Source: Planctomycetota bacterium
Lineage (GTDB): Bacteria > Planctomycetota > UBA8742 > UBA2392
Direction: 5' to 3'
Assembly (NCBI GenBank): GCA_016722065.1
Contig: JADKGX010000001.1
Location: 1,612,001 to 1,676,000, forward strand
DNA: 64,000 nt
Below, piece by piece: positions 33,353 through 43,100 of the stretch. The number at the start of each line of letters is the position of its first letter. The stretch's first letter is position 1. Position numbers and translations under genes: made by a program. A model generated the notes under the pieces. The model had not been told where the DNA came from. It worked only from the letters and a program-made list of their open reading frames with translations, and searched no databases.

Positions 33353-34483
33353 ATGAAGATCGGGATTGTCTGTTACCCCACCCATGGCGGCTCGGGCGTT
33401 GTCGCGACCGAGCTTGGCGCCGCGCTGGCCGAAAACGGCCACCAGGTGCACATCATCAGCTATGCCATTCCGTTTCGCTTTGAGGCCTTTCGGCGCAACC
33501 TGACCTATCACGAAGTTGAGGTCACGGCTTACCCGCTGTTTCGCTATCCGCCCTATGACCTGGCGCTGGCCAGCACAATCATGGAAGTAGCCGAAACGCA
33601 CGGGCTGGACATTCTGCACGCGCACTACGCCATTCCCCATGCGGTAAGCGGCTTTCTGGCGCGCGAGATGCTCAATGGCGAAGGCGGCGGCTTCAAGCTG
33701 GTAACCACGCTGCACGGAACCGATATCACGATCATTGGCCAGCAGCGGGTGTTTCAGCGCGTGACGCGCTTTGGCATTCGGCGCAGCGACGGCGTGACCA
33801 GCGTTTCGGCGGAGCTCAAAAAGCGCGTGCTGGACACGATTGATTGCGGCGCCCAGGACATTGAGGTGATTCCGAACTTCATTGATACCCAGCGCTTTCG
33901 GCCCGATTGCTGCCCCGACAAACGCGGCCACATGGCCGCACCCGACGAAAAAATCGTCATGCACGTCAGCAACTTCCGCGAGGTCAAGCGCCCGCGCGAC
34001 GTGATGCGCGTGTTCGCCCAGGCCACAACCAGTGTCAAAGCCCGGCTGGTGCTGATTGGCGACGGCCCGGAAATCGGCGCCTGTCGCGACCTGGCCACCG
34101 AGCTTGGCATTGCCGCGCGCTGCAGCTTTGTGGGCACCTACGACGCAATCTGGGAGCTGCTGCCCCAGGCCGACGCCTTCATTCTGCCCAGCGATTACGA
34201 AAGCTTCGGGCTAAGCGCACTTGAGGCCATGGCTTGCGGCGTGCCGGTAGTAGTCAGCAACACCGGCGGCCTGCCTGAGGTGGTGGACGCACAAAGCGGC
34301 TTTCTGCACACGCCCGGCGACGTGCCGGCGATGGCCGCCAGCCTGCGCAAACTGTTGACCGACGAGCCGCTGCGCAAGCGCATGGGCGAGGCCGCACGGG
34401 CCCGGGCGCAAAACGAGTTCCGCCAGGAAAAGCTGCTGCCGGTGTGGGAAGCGTACTACGAGCGGATTCTGGCCCGGAAGTAG
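33353..34483 (+). CDS. bshA: BshA-like glycosyltransferase (GlcNAc-malate synthase family)
   Basis: 376 residues from ATG 33353. A GT4 (GT-B) enzyme whose N-terminus MKIGIVCYPTHGGSGVVATELG, with GGSGVVATELG, matches BshA, the first enzyme of bacillithiol synthesis (UDP-GlcNAc plus L-malate). Also seen: ILHAHYAIPHAVSGFLAREM, KLVTTLHGTDITIIG, MHVSNFREVKRP and the donor-site LPSDYESFGLSALEAMACGVPVV. bshB and bshC are not nearby. Alternative GT4 roles cannot be excluded. Confidence 0.85.
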   Translation: MKIGIVCYPTHGGSGVVATELGAALAENGHQVHIISYAIPFRFEAFRRNLTYHEVEVTAYPLFRYPPYDLALASTIMEVAETHGLDILHAHYAIPHAVSGFLAREMLNGEGGGFKLVTTLHGTDITIIGQQRVFQRVTRFGIRRSDGVTSVSAELKKRVLDTIDCGAQDIEVIPNFIDTQRFRPDCCPDKRGHMAAPDEKIVMHVSNFREVKRPRDVMRVFAQATTSVKARLVLIGDGPEIGACRDLATELGIAARCSFVGTYDAIWELLPQADAFILPSDYESFGLSALEAMACGVPVVVSNTGGLPEVVDAQSGFLHTPGDVPAMAASLRKLLTDEPLRKRMGEAARARAQNEFRQEKLLPVWEAYYERILARK

Positions 34484-34548
34484 CGGCCTTTGGCTGACGG
34501 CCTTGCTTTATAGGTCTTTCTCTATCGGCCTTTAACCAGCGCCTTCAA

Positions 34549-35544
34549 CTAGCGCGAAACCTGTTCAATCTGGCCCGCGACATAGCCCATGCCCTGCAGG
34601 GTGTCGGGGTCGTTAGGCCGCGTGGCCTGGCACATGGCGTAAAAATCGCGCGCTGTGGCGTACCAGCCCAGGATTTCGCGGCGGGTGTCGCGGTCTGGTT
34701 TCATGCCGGCCTGGCCCAGTGCGGCGTCGCCTTCGTCGCGGCACAGTTCGGCCATGGCAAAGCGCAGCCAGAAGCCCGGCAGGTCCAGCACATAGCCTTC
34801 GCGCAGCAGGCCGATCGCGCCCGGGCGGTCTTTGTGGGCCAGCACCAGGGCGTGCAGTGCCAGGGCATCGCCGGATTGCGGGTTTTCCTCGGCGGCGTTG
34901 GCGTATTGGTCCAGCGTGGTGTCGTACTCAATGGGTGCCAGCAGCGAGATTCGCACCCGGTGCAAAGCCGGCAGATCGGCAAGTTCGAGCGCTTTGTCGA
35001 TGGCGGCCACGGCGCCGTTGCGGTCGTCATTTCCGGCGCGCAGGCTGGATTCGCGCAGGCGTTCGTTGATGGCTTCAATCGTGGCGTCATCAAGTTCGGC
35101 GCGTTTCTCAAGTGTGATGGCGCCGGTGCCACGGCGGGTAATCAACGGCCGCAGGTGAAAGTACAGGGCATCGCCGCGGGTGGGGTTGGCGCGCCACAGG
35201 TCCAGATACTCGCGCCACAGGGGCTCAAACAGCTCGTTGCGCAGCATCAGGTCCTGGTAACCCTGGTTGGCGGGCACGTGCCAGCGGTCGGCGCGAAATG
35301 CGGCCTGGTATTCGACGCGGGCTTCGTCGGCGCGGCCGTTGGCTTCGGCCTGTTGGGCGCGGGCCAGGCAATCGTTGGCGTCGGTACTGGCGGGCGCGGG
35401 CTGGCGGGGCGGCTTGTAGGTTTCGTCGTAAGTGGGGTGGTTATCGGGCTGATAGTTGGCCCAGGGGTCGTCGTCCTCAGGCCGGTTCTGGCTGCCACAG
35501 GCGGCAAGCATCAACGCAGCGGCAAGCATGGCAAGTTTGTTCAT
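34549..35544 (-). CDS. TPR-like lipoprotein
   Basis: 331 residues from ATG 35544. Lipoprotein signal (MNKLAMLAAALMLAAC, Cys about 16), an acidic Pro-rich linker, then helical repeats from about residue 50 on with TPR character (CLARAQQAEANGRADEARVEYQAAF; AIDKALELADLPAL). Probably an envelope scaffold. Neighbour at 35695 on the same strand is 150 bases upstream. Family not recognised beyond TPR. Confidence 0.75.
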   Translation of the reverse strand: MNKLAMLAAALMLAACGSQNRPEDDDPWANYQPDNHPTYDETYKPPRQPAPASTDANDCLARAQQAEANGRADEARVEYQAAFRADRWHVPANQGYQDLMLRNELFEPLWREYLDLWRANPTRGDALYFHLRPLITRRGTGAITLEKRAELDDATIEAINERLRESSLRAGNDDRNGAVAAIDKALELADLPALHRVRISLLAPIEYDTTLDQYANAAEENPQSGDALALHALVLAHKDRPGAIGLLREGYVLDLPGFWLRFAMAELCRDEGDAALGQAGMKPDRDTRREILGWYATARDFYAMCQATRPNDPDTLQGMGYVAGQIEQVSR

Positions 35545-35694
35545 GGCTGGCTCAGGGGACGGCCACAGGGACTGTGCATGATACGCGCCAGGGGGCTGCT
35601 GCGCACGGCTGGAGTCCGCCAAATCGCCAAAGTTGGGGCGCTGGTTCTGAGCTTGTGCTGCGTTGCGGCAGAATCGCTGCCCCCGGGCTGTTGT

Positions 35695-36216
35695 CTAAAC
35701 CGGAATCATGCGGGTCTGCACTGCCGTGCCCACAGCCATTACCTCGATCATGCTGCTTTTCTGCTGGCCGCCCTGGCGGGTGGTGATGTCGGCCGTTTCA
35801 AGCCGGATGTTGACCACGAAGTTTGCGCCCATGCGGTCGGCTTTTTCCAGCATGCGCAAGATCGCCTCGCGCCGCGCGCGCATCAGCACGGGTGTGATGC
35901 TGCGTACTTCGCCACCGACCAGCTTGCGCCAGGCCGCCAGAAAGCGCTTGAAGTGGTCCACGCCCACCACCACCGCGCCCATCACCATTTCGCCTTGGGT
36001 GGCAACCACGCCGGGGGGCAGTTCTTCGTGGCCCATGACGGCAATGCGCCGGCCGACGTCGGCCTCGCGGCGCTCGAGGTCGCGGATGTGCTTGCGTTCA
36101 ATGCTGCGGCCAATCAGCCAGGCCAGCAGCAGCAGAATCACCGGCGAGGCATAGGAAAGCGCCACGATCACGACGGTGAAGGCTGTTGCGGCAGTGTCGC
36201 CGGTGCTAGCGAGCAT
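35695..36216 (-). CDS. membrane-anchored YbjQ-family (UPF0145-like) protein
   Basis: 173 residues with an N-terminal membrane segment (about 12-36) and a YbjQ-type domain: EVVATQGEMV-like opening, GVDHFKRFLAAWRKLVGGEVRSITPVLMRARREAI, MLEKADRMGANFVVNIRLETADI and a C-terminal AVGTAVQ strand. YbjQ proteins form pentamers; function unknown. Its start codon overlaps the end of the second YbjQ gene by 11 bases. Confidence 0.85.
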   Translation of the reverse strand: MLASTGDTAATAFTVVIVALSYASPVILLLLAWLIGRSIERKHIRDLERREADVGRRIAVMGHEELPPGVVATQGEMVMGAVVVGVDHFKRFLAAWRKLVGGEVRSITPVLMRARREAILRMLEKADRMGANFVVNIRLETADITTRQGGQQKSSMIEVMAVGTAVQTRMIPV

Positions 36217-36535
36217 TTTCGGGCTCCACGATCACGGCCGTGCCGTAGGCGAACATCTCCGCCGCGGCCTGCATGACTGATGCCGTCGAAAAGCGCACGT
36301 TGACAATCGCGTTGGCGCCCATCTGCTGCGCCTGGGCGATCATGCGGCCGATGGCCTCGTTGCGGGCTTCGGTCAGCAGCTCGGTGTAGCCCTTGATCTC
36401 GCCGCCGACGATGTTTTTCAGCCCGGCCATGAAATCGCGCCCGATGTGCTTTGCGCGAATCGTGTTGCCCTGGGCCAGCCCCAGCGTCTGCGTGATGCGA
36501 TAGCCCGGAATCGTTTGTGTGTTGACCATGAACAT
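36206..36535 (-). CDS. YbjQ-family (UPF0145) protein
   Basis: 109 residues from ATG 36535 (AGGAGA upstream; another ATG at 36529). The canonical small YbjQ: TIPGYRITQTLGLAQGNTIRAKHIGRD, LKNIVGGEIKGYTELLTEARNEAIGRMI, QAQQMGANAIVNVRFSTASV and AYGTAVIVE. The downstream gene is a membrane-anchored relative with an 11-base overlap, so the two are translationally coupled and their products may co-assemble. Confidence 0.92.
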   Translation of the reverse strand: MFMVNTQTIPGYRITQTLGLAQGNTIRAKHIGRDFMAGLKNIVGGEIKGYTELLTEARNEAIGRMIAQAQQMGANAIVNVRFSTASVMQAAAEMFAYGTAVIVEPENAR

Positions 36536-36624
36536 GGCTGTCTCCTGTACCTGCGACAATCCTAGCGCTGGCGTGAAGCTTTGCCTGCTGTAACTCAAGG
36601 CCGGTTTTGGAACAGCCCGGAGTT

Positions 36625-37854
36625 ATGCTTTGTCCCATGCCCGGGCCAGCCGCTGAACTGGATTATCTGTTTCGGCACGCGTTGTTGCGCGATGCCGCAT
36701 ACCAGTTGCAGCTTCCACAGGACCGCGCGCGCCTGCACGCCACGGCTTTTGCCGCCATGGCGGCCACAGCCCAACCACAGCCAGGCCCTCACGCGCAAGA
36801 ACTGGCCGATCACGCCCGCCTGGGCACGCCCGCAGACTTCGCGCTTGCTGCCAGGGAACTGGACTGGCTGGATCACGCAGCAACCTGGGCCAACCAGCAC
36901 TTTGAGCACGCCCGCGAGGCTGAGCTGCTGCAACGCGCCTGTGAGTTGGCCCCGCCGGCAAACTGCCCTGCGCTGCGCGTGCGGCTGGGTCTGTGCCTTG
37001 CCATGCAGTCGCGATACGACGCGGCGCTTGCGGAACTGTCGACCGCTGCCGATGCCGCGCAGAAAATGGGCGACCATGAAGCCCACGGCCAGGCACTGGC
37101 GGCGCTGGGGCGCGTTGCGCTGGTGCGCGAAGACCTTGCGGTGGCACGCGCCCACCTGCAAGCGGCGCTTGCGGTGTTTGCCGCGATGGGCAACACACCC
37201 CGCCAGGCCGCGTTGCTGAACAACCTGGGGCTGCTGGCGCACGCGGGCGATGATCTGGATGGCGCACGTGCGTTGTACGACCAGGCCCTGAAGCTGGCCC
37301 GCCAAGCCAAGGACGATCGCTGCGCGGCCATGGTGCTGGGCAACCTGGCCCGGCTGGCGCACGCGGCGCGCGATTACACCAGCGCAGAAGCCGAGTACCA
37401 CGCCGCGCTGGACGCAGCCCGCGCCTGCGACCATGCAAGCAGCGAGGCCCACGCAATGGGCAACCTGGCCTTGTTACTGACTGAAACCGACCGCGCCTCA
37501 GAGGCCGAAGCTGGCTTCGCCCACGCCCTGTCCGTGCACCGAAAACAGGGCGACCGCGCCAGCGAAGCCGCGGTGTTGATCAACCTGGGACTGGCCCTGG
37601 AAGAACTGGGGCGGAACCAGCAGGCCGTTTCAGTGCTGCGCCAGGCCGTGCAACTGGCCCTGGAAACCGCCACGCCCTCTAACCAGGCTCTGGCGCGCCT
37701 GAACATGGTCGGCAACCTCAAGGTCTTGGGCCGTCGGCAGGAAGCACTGGCAGAACTTGCCGCAGCGGAGGCGCTGGTCGGGCCGCATTCCCCTGTGGTG
37801 GTGCAGACGGCGCTGGGGCGTATGCGACAGTTGATGGGCCAAGACCGCGCCTGA
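36625..37854 (+). CDS. TPR protein with STAND-ATPase-type helical cap
   Basis: About 410 residues; starts possible at TTG 36607, ATG 36625 or ATG 36637. Residues just after the start, LDYLFRHALLRDAAYQLQLPQDRARLH, match the C-terminal cap of STAND-type predicted ATPases fused to cyclases and kinases, but the ATPase itself is absent. About eight TPR-like repeats follow (ALAALGRVALVREDLAVARAHLQAAL; LNNLGLLAHAGDDLDGARALYDQAL). Paralogous to the frameshifted gene at 53475. Confidence 0.8.
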   Translation: MLCPMPGPAAELDYLFRHALLRDAAYQLQLPQDRARLHATAFAAMAATAQPQPGPHAQELADHARLGTPADFALAARELDWLDHAATWANQHFEHAREAELLQRACELAPPANCPALRVRLGLCLAMQSRYDAALAELSTAADAAQKMGDHEAHGQALAALGRVALVREDLAVARAHLQAALAVFAAMGNTPRQAALLNNLGLLAHAGDDLDGARALYDQALKLARQAKDDRCAAMVLGNLARLAHAARDYTSAEAEYHAALDAARACDHASSEAHAMGNLALLLTETDRASEAEAGFAHALSVHRKQGDRASEAAVLINLGLALEELGRNQQAVSVLRQAVQLALETATPSNQALARLNMVGNLKVLGRRQEALAELAAAEALVGPHSPVVVQTALGRMRQLMGQDRA

Positions 37855-37916
37855 GGTATCTGGATTTTGCGGCCACGACCCGGCCAGCGGCGCTAACCTG
37901 TGTGCAGGAGCCACCG

Positions 37917-38777
37917 ATGAAGATCTTTATCTCTGCCGACATGGAAGGCGTAACCGGCGTTGTGCACCGTGACCAACTGGTGCCTGAGGGCAAGACCTAC
38001 GAACGTGCGCGCAAGCTGATGACGGCCGACATCAACGCCGCCATCACCGGCGCACTGCGCGAGGCCCCCGACGCCCAGTTCATTGTTTGCGACGGCCACG
38101 GCGTGATGCGCAACATTCTGCTGGAAGACCTGCACGAAGCCGCGCAACTGGTGATTGGCCCCGCCAGCCCGGAAAACAAGCCGCTGTGTCAAAGCCAAGG
38201 CTGCGACGAAACCTGCGACGTGGGGCTGTTTACGGGCTATCACTCGCGCAGCGGCACGCCCGGTGGGCTGCTTTCACACACCTGGGTTGGCAGCACGGTC
38301 TGCAACTTCCGCATTAACGGTGAAATCGTGGGCGAAGCCGCACTGAACGCCAGTGTGCTGGGCCACTGGAACATTCCTGTCGCCATGGTCAGCGGCGCGC
38401 ATGAGCTTGAAGCCGAAGCCCGCGCAACATTGCCCGAGGGCTTCGTGTTTGTCGGAACCAAGCAGACTTACGGCTTCACGGCGGCTTTGTGCCTGCCACC
38501 GGCCAGAACGAAGAAACTGCTCGAAGACGGCGCCGCCGAGGCGATACGCCGGTTCAAGCAGGGTAAACTCAAGCCCCACAAGCCCAAGCTGCCCGTGACC
38601 ATGGAGGTAGAAACCTACCGCCGTGAAATGACCGAAAAGGCCTGCCGCGTGCCCGGCATGGAACGCACCGGCGAGCGCAGCTTTGCAACCACGGCCAACA
38701 GCACGCTGGAAGCCGCAACCCGCATGTGGACAGCCGTATGCCGCGCCCAGGACGAAGAACCCGGCTGGCTGAAGTAG
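37917..38777 (+). CDS. M55 family D-aminopeptidase (DppA-like)
   Basis: 286 residues from ATG 37917 (GGAG upstream; a GTG at 37902 is in frame). Zinc-dependent D-amino peptidase of the DppA fold. Motifs: MKIFISADMEGVTGV with Asp and Glu at 8 and 10, CDGHGVMRNIL, FTGYHSRSGTPGGLLSHTWVG and VSGAHELEAEA. The C-terminal part PVTMEVETYRREMTEKA is the family's usual end. Probably recycles peptidoglycan-derived peptides. No transport genes adjacent. Confidence 0.9.
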   Translation: MKIFISADMEGVTGVVHRDQLVPEGKTYERARKLMTADINAAITGALREAPDAQFIVCDGHGVMRNILLEDLHEAAQLVIGPASPENKPLCQSQGCDETCDVGLFTGYHSRSGTPGGLLSHTWVGSTVCNFRINGEIVGEAALNASVLGHWNIPVAMVSGAHELEAEARATLPEGFVFVGTKQTYGFTAALCLPPARTKKLLEDGAAEAIRRFKQGKLKPHKPKLPVTMEVETYRREMTEKACRVPGMERTGERSFATTANSTLEAATRMWTAVCRAQDEEPGWLK

Positions 38778-38850
38778 TGCCGCTTCCGGGCGCTGCTGCT
38801 GCCAGGACGGACTCTTTCCTTGCTTGCTGACTCTTGCTTAGTTGGGCGCC

Positions 38851-39429
38851 ATGGCACTGGAATCCTTGCGCATTGCGGTGACGTTGCCGGCCACGCCGGC
38901 GCTGGTCTACGCCAGTTGGCTTTCCAGCGTAGGACACACCGACATGACCGGCGGTCGCGCCACCTGCGCACCGGGCGTGGGCGGCAAGTTTACGGCCTGG
39001 GACGGCTATATCTGGGGCACCACACTTGAACTTGACCCGAACCGCCGCATCGTGCAAAGCTGGCGCACAATTGAGTTCCCGGCCGAGGCCCGCTTTTCCA
39101 AGGTTGTTCTGCACCTGGCAGAAGCAGAAGCAGGCACGCTGTTGACGCTGCTACAGAGCGACATCCCGCCCGGTCAGGCAGAAAAGTACCGAAAGGGCTG
39201 GCACGAGCACTATTTTGAGCCCATGTGCCAGTACTTTCTGACACTCCGCGTGCCAGGCACCAAGCGAAAGCCGAAACGTCGCAGCAAGGCTGTCCGCAAG
39301 GCCGCATCCAATGTTGGACGCACCCGCAAACCCGCCCGCAAGGCCAAGAGCAAAGGCGGTGCTGCCAAACCCGCCCGAAAACAAGCCAAGGCCACCACGC
39401 GCAAGCCGCGCAGCAAACGCCGCAAGTAG
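38851..39429 (+). CDS. SRPBCC (START-like) protein with histone H1-like basic tail
   Basis: 192 residues from ATG 38851. Residues 1-130 are an AHSA1/SRPBCC domain: LPATPALVYASWLSSVGHTDMTGG, WDGYIWGTTLELDPNRRIVQSWR, LLQSDIPPGQAEKYRKGWHEHYFEPM. The last 60 residues are Lys/Arg/Ala/Pro-rich (RKPARKAKSK, ATTRKPRSKRRK), like bacterial H1/HU-type DNA-binding tails. Such a fusion suggests a nucleoid-bound START-like protein, but no function is known. Confidence 0.85.
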   Translation: MALESLRIAVTLPATPALVYASWLSSVGHTDMTGGRATCAPGVGGKFTAWDGYIWGTTLELDPNRRIVQSWRTIEFPAEARFSKVVLHLAEAEAGTLLTLLQSDIPPGQAEKYRKGWHEHYFEPMCQYFLTLRVPGTKRKPKRRSKAVRKAASNVGRTRKPARKAKSKGGAAKPARKQAKATTRKPRSKRRK

Positions 39430-39527
39430 TTCAAACGTAAAGCATCGGTAGACCGAACTGTGACCATTTTTCTGTGGTTATGCATTCGCGCCTACCTGTA
39501 GCATCCGCAACCACTGGAGGAGGTTCC

Positions 39528-40085
39528 ATGTTTGCACCACGATCCTGGGCGGCTGCCCTTGGGCTCGCAGTTTCTGTTTTGGCTGTCGCTGGTATTTCCG
39601 CGATTGCTTCTTCTAAACCCGCGCTGGCCCCGGCCCATGAAAAGGCCGCACCGGCACTAACCGCGCCCACGGAGACGGCCACGGAGGCACCCAAGCCGGT
39701 GCCCCTGAAGCCGCAGACACCAGAGGAACGCGGCATGGAAGAATCCGCCACGCCGATCACCAACCAGACCCCGGCGGACCTGATTGTCGGCACCTTGGCC
39801 GCGATTGAGCGCCAGGACAGCGCCTGGCTGGCCCGCACCATGCAGTCGCGCGCCGGCAAGCCCATGTTGAACGAGGTCGACACACTGGATGCCCACCGCA
39901 ATTTCCTGTGGCGCAGCATTGCCACGCACTGGCGCAAGGTGGCCGAGGCCTGGAAGACGCAGAGCTACCAGCTTGTGCAAGACGGCGACACCGCGGAACT
40001 GCGCCTGGAAGTTGGCGGCGACCTGGGGGTCTTGAACCTGCCCTTGGTGCGCATTGGCAACGCCTGGTACTTCGCGGGTCTGTAA
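39528..40085 (+). CDS. membrane-anchored or secreted protein of unknown function
   Basis: 185 residues, ATG 39528 with GGAGG just upstream. An N-terminal hydrophobic segment (about 7-28), a Pro/Ala/Thr linker (about 30-80), then a helical domain (about 80-155) and a beta segment (LVQDGDTAELRLEVGGDLGVLNLPLVRIGNAWYFAGL). The C-terminal pattern is like NTF2-like or DUF4878 domains seen in many lipoproteins, tentatively. Lies 31 bases before the large lipoprotein hydrolase gene. Confidence 0.7.
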   Translation: MFAPRSWAAALGLAVSVLAVAGISAIASSKPALAPAHEKAAPALTAPTETATEAPKPVPLKPQTPEERGMEESATPITNQTPADLIVGTLAAIERQDSAWLARTMQSRAGKPMLNEVDTLDAHRNFLWRSIATHWRKVAEAWKTQSYQLVQDGDTAELRLEVGGDLGVLNLPLVRIGNAWYFAGL

Positions 40086-40116
40086 ATTTTCGGGCACGAA
40101 ATCAAAGGCAACTTCG

Positions 40117-43100
40117 ATGAATACTTCACGGGCAGCAAGTCTGCTTGCACTTTCCTTCCTCATGCTCACCCTGGTCGCCTGCGGCGGCGGGGGCGGCAGC
40201 GGTGGTGGTGGCATTGGTCTGGGTGGGGGCGTTGCTGCAACGCCCTACGACATTCAGCCTTCCGGCCCTGCAGCCACCGGAATTCAGGTGGACACGGCAT
40301 TTTCAGTGACGCTCAGCTTCTTTTCTCCGGGCACCACAACACCCAAGAACGTTCCCGCCACGGAACTGATCACCTGCTCTGTGGCTTCCGGCCCGGGCGT
40401 TCTCAGTGGCACGTTGTCGATGTCCGGCAACGGGTCCTCCGGCTTGACGTTCAGTAACCTGAAGTTGAACGCTGCCGGCACCTATGTGCTGAGCTTCAAT
40501 GGCCCCAAGGCCTCGGCTGCAGCCCAGACTGTCAGCTTTGACGTTTGGCCCAAGATGGACCTGGCGTTTTCTGTGGTACCTTCCACGGCCATTGCCAACC
40601 GCGCGTTTTCGGTGAGTGTCCAGACGGTGCTGTCCGGTACCAGCACGCCAGTTGTGCCCCCCGCACCGGTGGCAATCACGCTGGCACTGGCCAGCGGCAC
40701 GGGCGCCCTGGGCGGCACCTTGACGGCCAACACCAGCGGCAGCACAGCCACCTTTGCGAACCTGACCTATTCGACTACAGGCACGATTACGCTCAGTGCC
40801 TCGGCCACCGGCTTTACCACCATCACCAGCAGCAGCATTGCCGTAGATTCGCTGAAAATGACCTTCACCGGTGTGCCGACCAACATTCTGGTCAATGGCA
40901 CGTTCTCGCTGACTTTGAACATCACAGGCGTGACCTCGGGCGCGGCGATTGCGCCCAACCCGCCCATGTCGGCTACTTTGACCGTTGCCAGCGGCGGTGG
41001 CAGCCTGACCGGCAACACCAGCGCCAACAGCAGTGGCAGCACCATCACCTTCACCAACTTGAAGTACAACCAGATTGGCGCGGCAACCTTTACGGCCAGC
41101 AGCAGTGAAGCGGCCAGCGTGACCACCAGCTCGATCAACTTTGGTGTCAACCTGTCTGTCACCGCCACGGGCGCCACCAGCGTTGCTCCTGGCGCGGCCT
41201 TCAGCCCCTTTCAGTTCCGGGCCCTGGATGGCACCGGCGCAACATGGACCGGCTCTGCCGGCCCGCTGGCCTGGGCATTGACCAACGCCGCCAGCGCCAC
41301 GGTGCAAAGCGGCAATGCGACATTCAGCGCCGGCATTGCCAGCGTGACACCCAGCCCGATCGCTTCGCCCGGCAGCTACACGCTTACCGGCAACATCACC
41401 AACCCCAACACGGCCTCGGCCAACATTGGCATCACCGTCACCAGCATCACGCTGGTCAACGAACCCGGGCCCTTTGTGGCCATGAAGACCTGCCGCGTGG
41501 GCACGCCCTACAGCGACACGGTCAGCTATGCCGCGCCAAGCACGACCACCGGCTATGGGCTGCTTTCAGGCAGCCTGCCGACGGGCCTGAGCCTGAATGC
41601 CTCCAACGGCATCGTCAGCGGCACGCCCACGGTGGCGGGCAGCTATTCGTTCAAGCTGTATGCATCGCTGCCCGGTGGCAACGCCCAGGGCATTCGCTGC
41701 GCACTGGCTGTGTTCAGCGTGGCAGAAACCGAAATCGTGTCCGGCCAGACCTTTGGCACCACCGGCCCGTATACCTCCGTGGGCCCCCTGGCCTACGACT
41801 TTGCTACCACGGGCGCGCCGTTTACCAGCAGCTATGACGGCGTGGCTTACCCGCAGGGGGCTTTCCCCTGCCGCATCAAGGTGTTTCACCCCAACTGGAC
41901 CGGCACGCCCACACCGACTTCGCCGGCGCCGGTGTACATTCACCACCGCGGCCGCGGCTTCAACATGGACAGCTACAACGCGAACTTCGGCCCGCACGTG
42001 GCGTCCTACGGCTTCATCTTTATCACCGTAGAAGACTTCCAGTCCTTCAGCGACGGCGGCTACAGCGGCCAGTCGCCGATTGGCGCCTATGACGGCACAG
42101 CAGAACGCGGCCATATCTCTGGCAGCGCGTTTCAGGAAGCCGTCATGAACTGGGTGATTACGGCCAACGCCACAACCGGCCACGCACTGTTCAACCGCGT
42201 TGACGCGGACAAGATCTTTGTCGGCGGGCACTCTCGTGGCGGCGGTTCCACCCATAGCAGCCACGTGCGCACCGTGCCCTACACCTTCAACGGCACCGAA
42301 CGCCAGAACATCAACATTCGCGGCACGATCTACTTCATGGCCTTTGACATGCGTTACTTTGCCAGCACCCAGGCCGGCAGCAGCGTCGTGTACCCCGTTG
42401 CCACGGCCCAGCCGCGCCAGCCCAGCCTGATTATCGCGGCCGAAAACGACGGCGACCTGTATTACCCGATCTGCGACCAGTTCATTGACCGCGCCACCGG
42501 GCCGACAACATTCGCCACCATCTACGGCGGGTGTCACGCCTTCTTGTCGGATACCGGCACCTACGATGCCGGCAGTGCCACCATCACCCGCCCGCAGCAG
42601 ATGCAGTACATCTTCAACCTGGTGATTGCCTTCATCAAGCGCTGGGCGAATCTGGATCTTTCGCTGGAAGGCCTGCTGTACAACAACGAATACGCCGGCA
42701 GCACGACTGTGGGCATCACGGCGTTTCGCAACATGATGGAAACCACACTGGTGGACGACCACCAGAACGGATCCACCACCAGCAACACCCTGGGTGGCAC
42801 CAACGCGATTTCCGGCGGTGGCTCGATCAGCGTTGCCTCGGCCATTTATCCCAACGTGGGCAGCATGTCTTCGTGCAATCTGCGCCATGGCATTTTCAGC
42901 CTGCCTGCCAGCAGCACGGTCACCTATGAGCTGAACATTCCTGCGGCCAACCAGAACCAGTCCCGCGCCAAGCGGCTGGTGTTCCGGGTGGGTTCGGTGG
43001 ATATCGCGGCCCAGACACTCAAGGGCTTTGACTTTACGACCGTAAGGGTTCGCCTGACCGGCGGCACAGCGGCTACGGTGACGCTGTTTGACCGAACGGC

